From assembly GCA_021775805.1 (NCBI GenBank), contig JAJFHD010000090.1, positions 248,001 through 312,000 on the forward strand: a stretch of 64,000 nucleotides of DNA. Reading direction: 5' to 3'. Source of the stretch: Alphaproteobacteria bacterium. GTDB lineage: Bacteria; Pseudomonadota; Alphaproteobacteria; Rhizobiales; JAJFHC01. The notes beneath the pieces were generated by a model. That model was given only the letters and a program-made list of their open reading frames with translations, searched no databases and had not been told where the DNA came from. Made by a program: the position numbers and the translations under genes. Shown here piece after piece: positions 36,870-45,075 of the stretch (position 1 is its first letter; every line of letters begins with the position of its first letter).

Positions 36870-36875
36870 GTCTGT

Positions 36876-38081
36876 CTAACGCCTTACATCCTTGAGGGCT
36901 TTCGACATGTCGCCCCTCGCGTCAATGGAAACATCGTTCAGGCCCAGCCACTGGGCAAATCGCTCCAACTCCGGTGCCAGTCGTTCGGCGACAAAGGAGG
37001 TGTCGAGGTCCGGTTCGCAGTAGGACCCAAGTACTTTCAGCGTGCCGGCCTCTCGGTCCGCCTTGAGGTCGAGTCGTGCCGCGAGCCGTTCGTCAAGAAG
37101 AAAAGGCAGAACGTAGTAGCCGAATTTTCGCTTGTGTGCAGGCACATAGATTTCAATGCGGTATTCGAAATCGAAAAGCCTCTGGGTCCGTTTTCGTTCC
37201 CAGACGATCGGGTCAAATGGTGTTAGAACGGTTGAGGCTGACATCTTTCGTGGCAGGCGCAGATCCGGAGTGACGTATGCCGGTTGCGTCCAGTTTTCTA
37301 CCTTTACCGGGATCAGGTCACCGTTTTCGACGAGTTCCGGTATGCGCGGTTTTACGTCAGCGGCAGACAGCCGGAAGTAGTCCCGAAGATCCGATTCCGT
37401 CGCAACCCCGAGCGCTTTGGCAGAAAACTTCAGCAACTCTCGGTGGGATTCTTCGGTGCCCGGCACAGGCTGATTCAGGACGCCAGCGGGGATGACGCGA
37501 TCAGTAAGATCGTACATCCGTTCAAAGCCAACACGCGAGTGGGTTGTGATCTGTCCAGTCCAGAACAGGTATTCGAGACCGGTCTTGCCTTCGTGCCAGT
37601 CCCACATTCCCTTTCCCGAACCACGCTCGTTGAAAGCACGGGAACTCAAAGGTCCGGTATCTTCAAGTCGCTTCAAGATACCCTTGATGAAATCCGGCCG
37701 TTCTTGTGCGAGCCTTGCGCATTCTTTGTAGATCCCCTCATGACGGCGTGCGCGGTCCATGCGCCATCTCAGAATAGGGTACATCTGCATAGGTAGAAGG
37801 GACGCCTCGTGTGCCCAGTACTCGAACAGTTCGCGGCCCTTGGCCTGAAACGCCCTGGCATCGAGCTTGCCGCGGTCGTAAGCGCCAAGGCGGGAATAGA
37901 GTGGCATGTAGTGTGAGCGGATAATTGTGTTGATTGAATCCATCTGCAGCAACCCCATGCGCTCTATTGCGTTCCGCGCCGCAAGCCAATTCCTGACGCC
38001 GTTCGTCCGGTCGACGCCGAAGCCCTGGGCCGCCAGCGCGAGGCGCCGTGCCTGGGAAATGCTGAGTGAAGTTGTCGCCAT
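36876..38081 (-). CDS. YcaQ-family winged-helix DNA glycosylase
   Basis: A 401-residue protein of the HTH_42 (YcaQ/AlkX/AlZ) family. It begins SISQARRLALAAQGF, carries the catalytic QxD motif in LLQMDSINTI (about residue 46), RSHYMPLYSRLG, and FEYWAHEASLLP. E. coli YcaQ unhooks interstrand crosslinks and excises bulky N7 adducts; AlkZ removes azinomycin crosslinks. It lies between alkC (42 bp upstream) and the nitroreductase (6 bp downstream), all on the minus strand. Confidence 0.9.
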   Translation of the reverse strand: MATTSLSISQARRLALAAQGFGVDRTNGVRNWLAARNAIERMGLLQMDSINTIIRSHYMPLYSRLGAYDRGKLDARAFQAKGRELFEYWAHEASLLPMQMYPILRWRMDRARRHEGIYKECARLAQERPDFIKGILKRLEDTGPLSSRAFNERGSGKGMWDWHEGKTGLEYLFWTGQITTHSRVGFERMYDLTDRVIPAGVLNQPVPGTEESHRELLKFSAKALGVATESDLRDYFRLSAADVKPRIPELVENGDLIPVKVENWTQPAYVTPDLRLPRKMSASTVLTPFDPIVWERKRTQRLFDFEYRIEIYVPAHKRKFGYYVLPFLLDERLAARLDLKADREAGTLKVLGSYCEPDLDTSFVAERLAPELERFAQWLGLNDVSIDARGDMSKALKDVRR

Positions 38082-38123
38082 GGGGAATCCGTGCCTGTGT
38101 GTTGCTGTTGGAGGAACACCCGA

Positions 38124-39260
38124 TCAATTTGTGCCGTTCATCAGAAGTTCGAAAGGTGTCCTTGAGTAAGCAACCCCGTTGATGAGCAATTCGACCTCAT
38201 GGCGGCCCGGGTAGTAACGCCGGGTCGTGATCGGGCGAATGGGATGTCGTTTAGACAGAGTCTTAGTCTCACCGGGTTCCAGTGTGAAGCTTGTCCACTT
38301 GAAAACCTTGGGCGTGGTGCCGCCATTGGCCTTGCGATGGTGCACCACGAAGTCGAGCGCGACAGACTGTGGCTCGCGGTGCGACGACTGGATTGTGGCT
38401 CCAAGACACAAACAGGAGCCAAAATTCAATGACGTGTTTTCCACAATCAGAGACGCCTGGAGGTTTGATGGCGGCTTGAAGCCAAAGGTTGCCAGGGTTT
38501 CTTTGTGGCCCTGTTTCACAAGCGTACGGCAAGCGTGGCGAATCAACGCCAGGCGTTGATCCGATGCGTTAGCGACCCATTGTGCCGCCAGTTTGGAAAT
38601 GACCTCGGGGTGGTCTTTTGAAATGTCGTTCAGGCTGTTGGCGACCGATCGACGAACATATTCTGATTGATCGTCCTTCAGCGCATCCAGCAACGCAAGA
38701 ATTGGCGAGGGATCCCGCTGCAACTCTGGCAAACGCCCGGCCCAGGGCAGGCGGGGGCGGGTCCCCTCGGACACGAGGCGGCGGACATGCCGGTCAGGGT
38801 GGCGTGTCCATTGCGCAATTATCTCAAGTGTGGCGTGCAGATCATTTTCCAGGAAAGCCCGGATCGCAAATTCGGATGTGAAACGCTTGGTCATCTCCTT
38901 CAGGAGGTCAAGCGACCTGATGGGGTCGTGCAGACCGTATTGGGCGACATACATCGACAGGGGAAATATGGCCCACCCGCGAAGACCAAGATCCGGGTTC
39001 GTTTCTGACTGCTCGTCTTCTGTTTCAGGATGCAAAGTGGCGGCGAGTACCGTGCAGGATTCTTCAAACTCGTCCGGAAGTGTGTCACCCAGTGCGTCAA
39101 GAATATTTCCGGCACGAGCCTTTAACTCCAGGTCTTCCAGACCATGCATCGCCAATTGGGTGAACCGGGCGTCGTCGAAGCCCTCGCAGTGCCGCTTCAC
39201 GTGCACGGCGATATGATCGACCAGGGATTGATTGAACACAGTCTTGAAGGGTTCGGGCAT
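38124..39260 (-). CDS. alkC: AlkC-type DNA alkylation repair glycosylase
   Basis: A 378-residue protein starting MPEPFKTVFNQSLVDHIA, close to the typical AlkC start. HEAT-like repeats occupy about residues 1-270 (DDQSEYVRRSVANSLNDIS among them). The C-terminal 100 residues (ending RYYPGRHEVELLINGVAYS) look like the Ig-like domain of the AlkC beta subgroup. AlkC removes 3-methyladenine and 3-methylcytosine without flipping the base. I chose the ATG at 39260; the frame extends to 39419 with untypical residues. First gene of the repair operon. Confidence 0.85.
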   Translation of the reverse strand: MPEPFKTVFNQSLVDHIAVHVKRHCEGFDDARFTQLAMHGLEDLELKARAGNILDALGDTLPDEFEESCTVLAATLHPETEDEQSETNPDLGLRGWAIFPLSMYVAQYGLHDPIRSLDLLKEMTKRFTSEFAIRAFLENDLHATLEIIAQWTRHPDRHVRRLVSEGTRPRLPWAGRLPELQRDPSPILALLDALKDDQSEYVRRSVANSLNDISKDHPEVISKLAAQWVANASDQRLALIRHACRTLVKQGHKETLATFGFKPPSNLQASLIVENTSLNFGSCLCLGATIQSSHREPQSVALDFVVHHRKANGGTTPKVFKWTSFTLEPGETKTLSKRHPIRPITTRRYYPGRHEVELLINGVAYSRTPFELLMNGTN

Positions 39261-39500
39261 ACAGTCAGCCTTTGAACAATGGTTGTAACTCGGATGGTCA
39301 TACCCTGAACATTTGTCAGGAAGTGTCAGCATGGTGTGGCGGCGATCGCTACCGCTTGCCAGCGTGGGACGATAACAAACCAGCGATATTACGGCTTGGT
39401 TGTTATCAGTGTTCGACATCCTGGCCGGTTTGCGCTAACACGCGCATGAACTCGCTTGGGTTCAGGACTGCTAACTGCCAATCGAAGAGGTGAGTGTGCA

Positions 39501-40274
39501 ATGATTGTTTTGCACAATGGAGAGACAGCGAAGTCGCGCATCGAACAGATCGCGCAGTCCGCTGAAGGTGCCGTCTACAAGAACGATCCGACAGTCAAGA
39601 TCTCCGACATCATAGATCAGCTCAGCGACTGGCTGGCCAAAACAAGTTCGCCGGAAGCGATTGTCATCGAGCAATCCGGCGAACCGGACGATGACGACCG
39701 CGAGGCGTATAGCACCTTGCGCCGGATCGCAAAGTTCAAGGGCGTGGATGTCCACCTGGTGGGATCCAGTTGGATCGAGACTATCGCTGACCGTGTGGTG
39801 AACAGCGATGAAGAACTAGAGCTTACGGCGCCCGGCAGTTCGGTCGGGAGCCAGGTTGCATCGCTTGTGCAGAGTGAAACCATGACGGGTTTCGAGCGGG
39901 TGGAAATGGACGTTCCCACCTGGCAGGAGGTTCAGAAAACCAGCGGCTGCACGGAGCAAGAAGCCAAGGACCGGATAAACTGGATGAAGAGCCAGAGTGT
40001 TTGGGCCAATAATCTGTACCAGGTCAACATCGAGTTTATGCCGGAAAACCGGGCCCATTTGATTATCCGCCGTCTGGACAAGCAGCCTATTCACAACTGG
40101 CAGCATTTTCAGGAGATCAAGAACGCATTGCTAGGGCCGGAATGTGAGGCGGTCGAGATTTACCCCAAGGAAAGCCAACTGGTCGACGAAAAGCACCATT
40201 ACCACTTGTGGGGGTTTCGGTCGCCCAAGAACTCGTTCGGAATAGGGTTTCGGGTAGGGCGCCAGACCAAGTAG
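39501..40274 (+). CDS. Uncharacterised protein with a C-terminal DUF7694-like domain
   Basis: A 257-residue cytoplasmic protein. The first 110 residues look like a small alpha/beta domain (SSPEAIVIEQSGEPDDDD, then VHLVGSSWIETIAD). The C-terminal 95 residues match DUF7694 by pattern: LIIRRLDKQPIHNWQHFQ, IKN.L.GPE, AVEIYPKES and YHLWGF. That domain is most common in phage-like genes but here stands in ordinary chromosomal context. The ATG at 39501 follows GAAGAGGTGAG. Function unknown. Confidence 0.7.
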   Translation: MIVLHNGETAKSRIEQIAQSAEGAVYKNDPTVKISDIIDQLSDWLAKTSSPEAIVIEQSGEPDDDDREAYSTLRRIAKFKGVDVHLVGSSWIETIADRVVNSDEELELTAPGSSVGSQVASLVQSETMTGFERVEMDVPTWQEVQKTSGCTEQEAKDRINWMKSQSVWANNLYQVNIEFMPENRAHLIIRRLDKQPIHNWQHFQEIKNALLGPECEAVEIYPKESQLVDEKHHYHLWGFRSPKNSFGIGFRVGRQTK

Positions 40275-40308
40275 GGACTGGGGTTACATTTGACCGCGCG
40301 CACGGCTC

Positions 40309-40322
40309 TTGATTCAGATCAA
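40309..40322 (+). promoter_or_regulatory. Perfect FNR/FixK-type box of the hemerythrin-like gene
   Basis: TTGAT-TCAG-ATCAA matches the FNR consensus fully. A possible -10 (GATGCT at 40344-40349) sits at the right distance for a class II activated promoter with a start near 40357. The gene begins at 40374. Confidence 0.75.
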
Positions 40323-40347
40323 GGTCTTAACCGGATTGATCGCGATG

Positions 40348-40370
40348 CTTGTCCTTAGAGAAAGGACAAG
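40348..40370 (+). promoter_or_regulatory. Inverted repeat overlapping the hemerythrin-like gene's ribosome site
   Basis: CTTGTCCTT and AAGGACAAG form a perfect 9-bp repeat around AGAGA, ending three bases before the ATG at 40374. The right arm contains the AAGGA Shine-Dalgarno sequence, so in RNA it would be hidden. If transcription starts near 40357 only the right arm is transcribed and the repeat would act as DNA. Confidence 0.45.
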
Positions 40371-40373
40371 TCG

Positions 40374-40922
40374 ATGCCCACTGTAATGCAGGCCCTTCGC
40401 GACGAACACGGTAACATGACCCTTTTGCTCAACATGCTTGACGAGCAGATAGGCATGTTTGCCGAAAGTCAGCAGCCAAATTACGAACTCATAAAAGAGA
40501 TAGTCGACTATTTCCTGACATATCCTGATCTATGCCATCATCCCAAGGAGAACGCGATTCTCCGAAAACTTCGCGAACGCGATCCGGCGGCGGCGGAGAG
40601 GATTGGCGACCTCGAGGCGGCTCACGAGGAAATCTCCGATCGATTGCACCGGTTTTCACGAATGGTTGTGGACGTGTTGCTGGAAGCTGAGATTTCCAGG
40701 GATGAGTTTGTTTCTACGGCGCGCAGTTTTATCGAAAACGAGCGGTCCCATATGGTCGCCGAAGAAAAGCATTTCTTCACCGCCGTCGAAAATCAATTGA
40801 GCAAGGAGGATTGGAACGAACTCGAAATACGCCTGTCAACGTTTAAAGATCCCCTGCTTCAGGGCGAAGGGGCACTGAGATTTCGCGAGTTGCATGCCTG
40901 CCTAAAGCACGAGCAAGCCTGA
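40374..40922 (+). CDS. Hemerythrin-domain protein
   Basis: A 182-residue four-helix protein with the spaced iron ligands of hemerythrin-like domains: RDEHGN, CHHPKEN, AHEEI and ERSHMVAEEKHFF. The di-iron centre binds O2 or NO, or helps repair iron-sulfur clusters. A perfect FNR box lies 51 bp upstream, so expression at low oxygen or under NO is likely. The ATG at 40374 follows AAGGACAAG. Confidence 0.9.
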   Translation: MPTVMQALRDEHGNMTLLLNMLDEQIGMFAESQQPNYELIKEIVDYFLTYPDLCHHPKENAILRKLRERDPAAAERIGDLEAAHEEISDRLHRFSRMVVDVLLEAEISRDEFVSTARSFIENERSHMVAEEKHFFTAVENQLSKEDWNELEIRLSTFKDPLLQGEGALRFRELHACLKHEQA

Positions 40923-41117
40923 CAACAGTTGTAGACATTCAGACTTATTCTGACGGTTGGCCATTTTCAGGAGGCGATCTGTCAGGTTCCAGGGATACAT
41001 GATTGCTTCGATGGGGCCATCTGTGTGTTTGGACTGGTCACAAGGTCGCAACACAGCTTATTGTTGTTGTGATTTGGACCCGTCTTCAAACATCGTGGAA
41101 ACACAGACAAGGTATCG

Positions 41118-42566
41118 ATGCACGACAGCATCACTGACCTCACGAACATAGCAATCGTCGCCACAGTCGCCGTGATTCTGGGTTTCGGCTTCATGCGGCT
41201 GCGACAGCCGCCGATTGTCGGTTACATCATCGCAGGCCTTGTACTCGGCCCAACCGGTTTGGGGTTCGTTAGTCACAGCCCGTCGATTAGCCTGCTCGCC
41301 GAACTCGGCGTGCTGATGCTGCTCTTCATCATTGGCATGGAGTTATCCATCCGTGCATTCACGATGGTGCTGAGGCCAGCCGTAATCATCGTACTCGGTC
41401 AGCTTGCCGCCGCGTTCGCAATCACAGCGACATTCGGCTACATCCTGCAATGGCGCTTTGAGCAAATGCTCGTATTGGCCTTCATTGTAGCCTTGTCGAG
41501 CACGGCGGTGGCGATCAAGGTCCTTGAGGAAATCGGTGAATTAAGAACCGAGACCGGGCGGATAACCATCGGCATCATGATTGCCCAGGATTTGGCGGTT
41601 GTTCCCATACTGATTCTGACAACCGCCCTGGGCGAAGGCGAAGTTTCATCGGACGTTTTGGGTTGGAGTCTGTTCTTCAAGGTGGCTCTGGCCGTGGGCG
41701 GCCTGGCGATCCTGTTGACATTTCTGGCCCGTCCAGGAAAGTACCGCCTGCCGTTTACTGATCTGGTCCATGACCGCCATGACGTCATTGCCCTGGCGAT
41801 GATTGCCTTTTGCTTCTCCGCGGCTGCTCTGAGTGGCTTGGCAGGGCTTTCAGCGGCTTACGGCGCCTTTGTTGCGGGATTGATTGTATCGAGTTCGACG
41901 TTGCGTTCGGAAGCTATAACCGTCACGGCACCGATCCAGAGCATCCTTGTGTTCATATTTTTTCTATCGGTAGGTTTGCTGCTTGACCTGAATTACGTCC
42001 GAGACAATTGGCAGGTTGTGACACTGTTCGCGACCGGGGTGATCCTGGCCAAGACCGTTCTCAACATCCTGCTTGTGCGCTACAGTGGATTCGGCTGGGA
42101 CATCGCGTTGCCCGCGGGTCTTGCAACGGCGCAGATCGGCGAGTTTTCGTTTATCCTGGCTGCCGCTGCGTTGTCGAGCAGGGTTCTGGATCACGACACG
42201 TACCGGTTGGCTCTTTCGGTCATCGCTGTGACCCTAATCGTGAGTCCGATTTGGATGACGACGGCACGACGGTTCCACGATGTCGCCCGCACCGGAATCA
42301 TGGACTTTCGCACTGCGCTGGCTGAGACATATGCAGACGAGCTTTCGGAAATTGAGAAGGGCGCGAGACGGCTCGCACATTATGGCCGTCGGACACGAAG
42401 ATATGTTCGGGCAACACGCCGGACCGTGGCCGTCAACATAGAGCGCCGTCGTCGCGCAAAGATCCAACCAGAACCACACGATGACAGTAAGGCCTCCGCC
42501 GACAAGCGAAAGTTGGAGACGGACTTGATGGATTCGGGTAAAACCTCATCCAAGAGCGAAAAATAG
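41118..42566 (+). CDS. Monovalent cation:proton antiporter, CPA2 family
   Basis: A 482-residue integral membrane protein with about 12 helices. Family marks are LRQPPIVGYIIAGLVLGPTG near the N-terminus, VALSSTAVAIKVLEE, and GIMIAQDLAVVPILIL. The C-terminal 90 residues are basic and cytoplasmic; there is no RCK/TrkA-N domain, unlike KefB/KefC. It probably exchanges K+ or Na+ for H+. It follows the hemerythrin-like gene but about 195 bp apart, so a separate promoter is likely. Confidence 0.92.
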   Translation: MHDSITDLTNIAIVATVAVILGFGFMRLRQPPIVGYIIAGLVLGPTGLGFVSHSPSISLLAELGVLMLLFIIGMELSIRAFTMVLRPAVIIVLGQLAAAFAITATFGYILQWRFEQMLVLAFIVALSSTAVAIKVLEEIGELRTETGRITIGIMIAQDLAVVPILILTTALGEGEVSSDVLGWSLFFKVALAVGGLAILLTFLARPGKYRLPFTDLVHDRHDVIALAMIAFCFSAAALSGLAGLSAAYGAFVAGLIVSSSTLRSEAITVTAPIQSILVFIFFLSVGLLLDLNYVRDNWQVVTLFATGVILAKTVLNILLVRYSGFGWDIALPAGLATAQIGEFSFILAAAALSSRVLDHDTYRLALSVIAVTLIVSPIWMTTARRFHDVARTGIMDFRTALAETYADELSEIEKGARRLAHYGRRTRRYVRATRRTVAVNIERRRRAKIQPEPHDDSKASADKRKLETDLMDSGKTSSKSEK

Positions 42567-42706
42567 TGTGCATCGTAAATAAGTGCAAATTTGATGATTT
42601 TTACATGATATCAATAATCTGAACATTTTTGTAGAAATCCTATTTGTTGTTAAAAGTACCAAACAACGCATAAGAAGTTAGAGCAACCTATGCAGAAAAC
42701 CTTAGA

Positions 42707-42733
42707 GGACGTTAACAATTTTGCTTAACGTCC
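42707..42733. repeat. Inverted repeat (GGACGTTAA / TTAACGTCC)
   Basis: Nine-base arms at 42707-42715 and 42725-42733 with a 9-base loop, in an AT-rich stretch 32 bp upstream of the small secreted peptide. It could be an operator or a 5' leader hairpin; there is no T-run after it on either strand. Confidence 0.4.
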
Positions 42734-42765
42734 CACCTGTCGCTGAATTCAAGACGGGGGTTTTC

Positions 42766-42933
42766 ATGAGAAGCACAATTCGAGACGCAGCCATTTTCAT
42801 GGTCGTTTTGGCAGTGTTTGCCACACCGGCCGTCGCCGACGATTTCCGGGACGCGGCGGTTGCCTCTATCACAAAGAAAACCGTTCCTGCGCCTGACAGC
42901 GCTGAGGTCGATGTGACAGCGCCGGTGCGATAA
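42766..42933 (+). CDS. Small secreted peptide, 55 aa
   Basis: From the ATG at 42766 (behind GGGGG) a signal peptide (MRSTIRDAAIFMVVLAVFAT, cleaved near AVA/DD) leads to a mature peptide of about 30 residues, acidic then Val/Pro-rich. No family is recognised. The AT-rich upstream region with a hairpin suggests a real, regulated gene, but a short chance frame cannot be excluded. Confidence 0.5.
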   Translation: MRSTIRDAAIFMVVLAVFATPAVADDFRDAAVASITKKTVPAPDSAEVDVTAPVR

Positions 42934-43039
42934 CCAGTCGATCGACAGTGACTCGGTGCACTCGCGGTCAGGGTTAATCCAATTTTAGCAATAACAGTCG
43001 ATCGTTACCGCGGGTGTGGGTTGATGTGAGTTGCTTGCT

Positions 43040-43633
43040 ATGCGTCCGGTAGAATTGATTCGTTCCGATCAGGCAATACATCCAGCCGTGCTGACCAATC
43101 AACGCAAACGCGATGTGACACTGCGCCCGATCAATGCGAACGACGCCGACGCAATCCATAATGTGGTCAGCAATTGGCAGGTTGCCCGAATGCTGGCACA
43201 GATCCCCTGGCCATATCAGAAGGCCCATGCCCGGGCTTTTGCGGAATACGTATCGAATGCCACGACTGGTGCGGACTCCTGCTATTTTGCGATTGAAGAC
43301 GGTTGTCTGAACTTTCTTGGCATGATCGGTCTCGTTGAGTTGACCAGGGTTCCCAGGGTGGGTTTCATCCTCGACCGGCGGTATTGGGGAAGCGGGATCA
43401 TGTCACAGACACTGGATGTGTTTTGCAAGGCCTCATTCCGCCAGTGGCCTGCCGACAGGATTGCGTCGGGCGTCTTCTCTGACAATACGGGATCGCTTCG
43501 TGTCCATGAGAAGTGCGGTTTTCGCGCGATAGGCAAGACACGCACGTTCTGCTCCCCGCGCCGAAAGTTTCTGACGCACATCGATCTTGTATTGAATCGC
43601 CCGACTCCTGCCGGACAGCTCTACCGGTCATAG
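43040..43633 (+). CDS. GNAT-family N-acetyltransferase, RimJ/RimL type
   Basis: A 197-residue acetyltransferase with the RimJ-like layout: VTLRPINANDADAIHNVV at the start of the fold, RRYWGSGIMSQTL for acetyl-CoA binding, and DNTGSLRVHEKCGFR near the C-terminus. The ATG at 43040 is preferred over a TTG at 43031. Substrates of this branch include ribosomal N-termini and small amines. Confidence 0.85.
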   Translation: MRPVELIRSDQAIHPAVLTNQRKRDVTLRPINANDADAIHNVVSNWQVARMLAQIPWPYQKAHARAFAEYVSNATTGADSCYFAIEDGCLNFLGMIGLVELTRVPRVGFILDRRYWGSGIMSQTLDVFCKASFRQWPADRIASGVFSDNTGSLRVHEKCGFRAIGKTRTFCSPRRKFLTHIDLVLNRPTPAGQLYRS

Positions 43634-43716
43634 GCAAAGCCGGGCGGACAACTGAACTTCTTTGTGCAACAATTCGAACTCAGTGGTCAGTTCAATGAAC
43701 CGAAGGTCCGATTGCA

Positions 43717-45075
43717 ATGGAAACCGCTCGATCGGTCAGAAGGCCTGCTGTTGCTGGAACCTTCTACCCCGCTGATGCGGATCGTCTGAGCGCTGTCGTC
43801 GAGCAGCTCCTGTCCATCGGCGGGACGTTTGCCGACACACCGAAAGCGCTCGTGGCACCACATGCGGGGTATGTTTACTCCGCAAAGCCGGCGGCGGCCG
43901 CGGTGTCGCGTATTCGGCCGGGTGACCACACGATTTCACGGATTGTTATTCTCAGCCCCAATCACCGGATGCCCGTCGACGGCGTCGCCATCCCCAGTCA
44001 CCAACGATTTGCAACGCCCCTTGGAGAAATTCCACTGGATCGCGAACTGTGCGACCACCTTGTGTGTCTGCCGTTTTGCCGGCTGAATGACGAAGCCCAT
44101 GCCGAAGAGCATGGAATTGAAGTGCTTCTGCCCTTCCTGCAACATCGATTGAGCAGTTTTCGGATTGTGCCTTTGATCGTCGGGCAAATCGACCTGCGTT
44201 CACTTCAGACATTGTTTCGGAAAATTTGGGGCGGACCGGAAACGCTTATCGTCATCAGTTCCGACTTGAGCCACTATTTGAACGATGCCGAAGCCCGGAG
44301 CATGGATGCGCGGACTGCCAGCACCATAGAACGGCTCGGTACAGAGAATTTGAAGGGCAGCAACGCCTGTGGCTGGGTCGCACTTGGCGGTCTGATGGAA
44401 CAGGCAAAGGGCCGGGACCTGAGAGTCACGCGCCACGACCTGTGCAATTCCAGTGATACCTCTGGTCCGAAAGACAAGGTCGTGGGTTACGGCGCCTGGT
44501 CGTTCGAGTATGCCTCAAACGCCACGACCGACCCGAACGCGCGCGAGATGCTGCATCATCTTGCGAAACGAAGCCTGATTGAAGGTGCCGAGAACGGAAA
44601 GGCACCGGGTGTTCACCAGCGAACGTTGCCGGTCTCGCTGGCGACCGAGCGGGCAAACTTTGTGACCGTCTACGTGGATGGCAAGTTCAGAGGATGCAGG
44701 GGATCGATTGTGCCGCATCGGCCGTGGAGTGAAGATGTCATTCACAACACATTCAATTCGGCCTTTCACGATCCTCGGGTGCCGGCGTTGACGAAACAGG
44801 AGACCCACCGCGCACAACTTGAAATCTCCGTACTTTCGTACCCGCGCAGCATAGAATGTTCTTCGATCGAGACATTGTGCGATCTGCTCAATCCCGACAA
44901 GGACGGCGTCATCCTCGATGGTGAGGGAAAAAGATCGCTGTTCTTGCCCAAGGTATGGTCGAGTCTTCCCGACCCTAGGGATTTCGTCAAACAGCTGCTG
45001 TTGAAGGGGGGGTGGCCGGAGGGCCAATGGGCCGGAGATATTCGAGCATTTCGGTTCTCCGCCGAGCTTTTTTAG
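43717..45075 (+). CDS. amrB: AmmeMemoRadiSam system: fused Memo and AMMECR1 protein
   Basis: A 452-residue fusion. Residues 1-270 are a Memo-family (extradiol-dioxygenase-like) domain: RPAVAGTFYPADADRL, APHAGYVYS, LSPNHRM, AEEHGIEVLLPFLQ and SDLSHYL. Residues about 280-452 are an AMMECR1 domain with the FRGCRGSI signature and DGVILDGEGKRSLFLPKVW. In many genomes these are separate genes near a dedicated radical SAM enzyme, which here is convergent and shares stop-codon bases. The biochemical task is not firmly established. Confidence 0.92.
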   Translation: METARSVRRPAVAGTFYPADADRLSAVVEQLLSIGGTFADTPKALVAPHAGYVYSAKPAAAAVSRIRPGDHTISRIVILSPNHRMPVDGVAIPSHQRFATPLGEIPLDRELCDHLVCLPFCRLNDEAHAEEHGIEVLLPFLQHRLSSFRIVPLIVGQIDLRSLQTLFRKIWGGPETLIVISSDLSHYLNDAEARSMDARTASTIERLGTENLKGSNACGWVALGGLMEQAKGRDLRVTRHDLCNSSDTSGPKDKVVGYGAWSFEYASNATTDPNAREMLHHLAKRSLIEGAENGKAPGVHQRTLPVSLATERANFVTVYVDGKFRGCRGSIVPHRPWSEDVIHNTFNSAFHDPRVPALTKQETHRAQLEISVLSYPRSIECSSIETLCDLLNPDKDGVILDGEGKRSLFLPKVWSSLPDPRDFVKQLLLKGGWPEGQWAGDIRAFRFSAELF

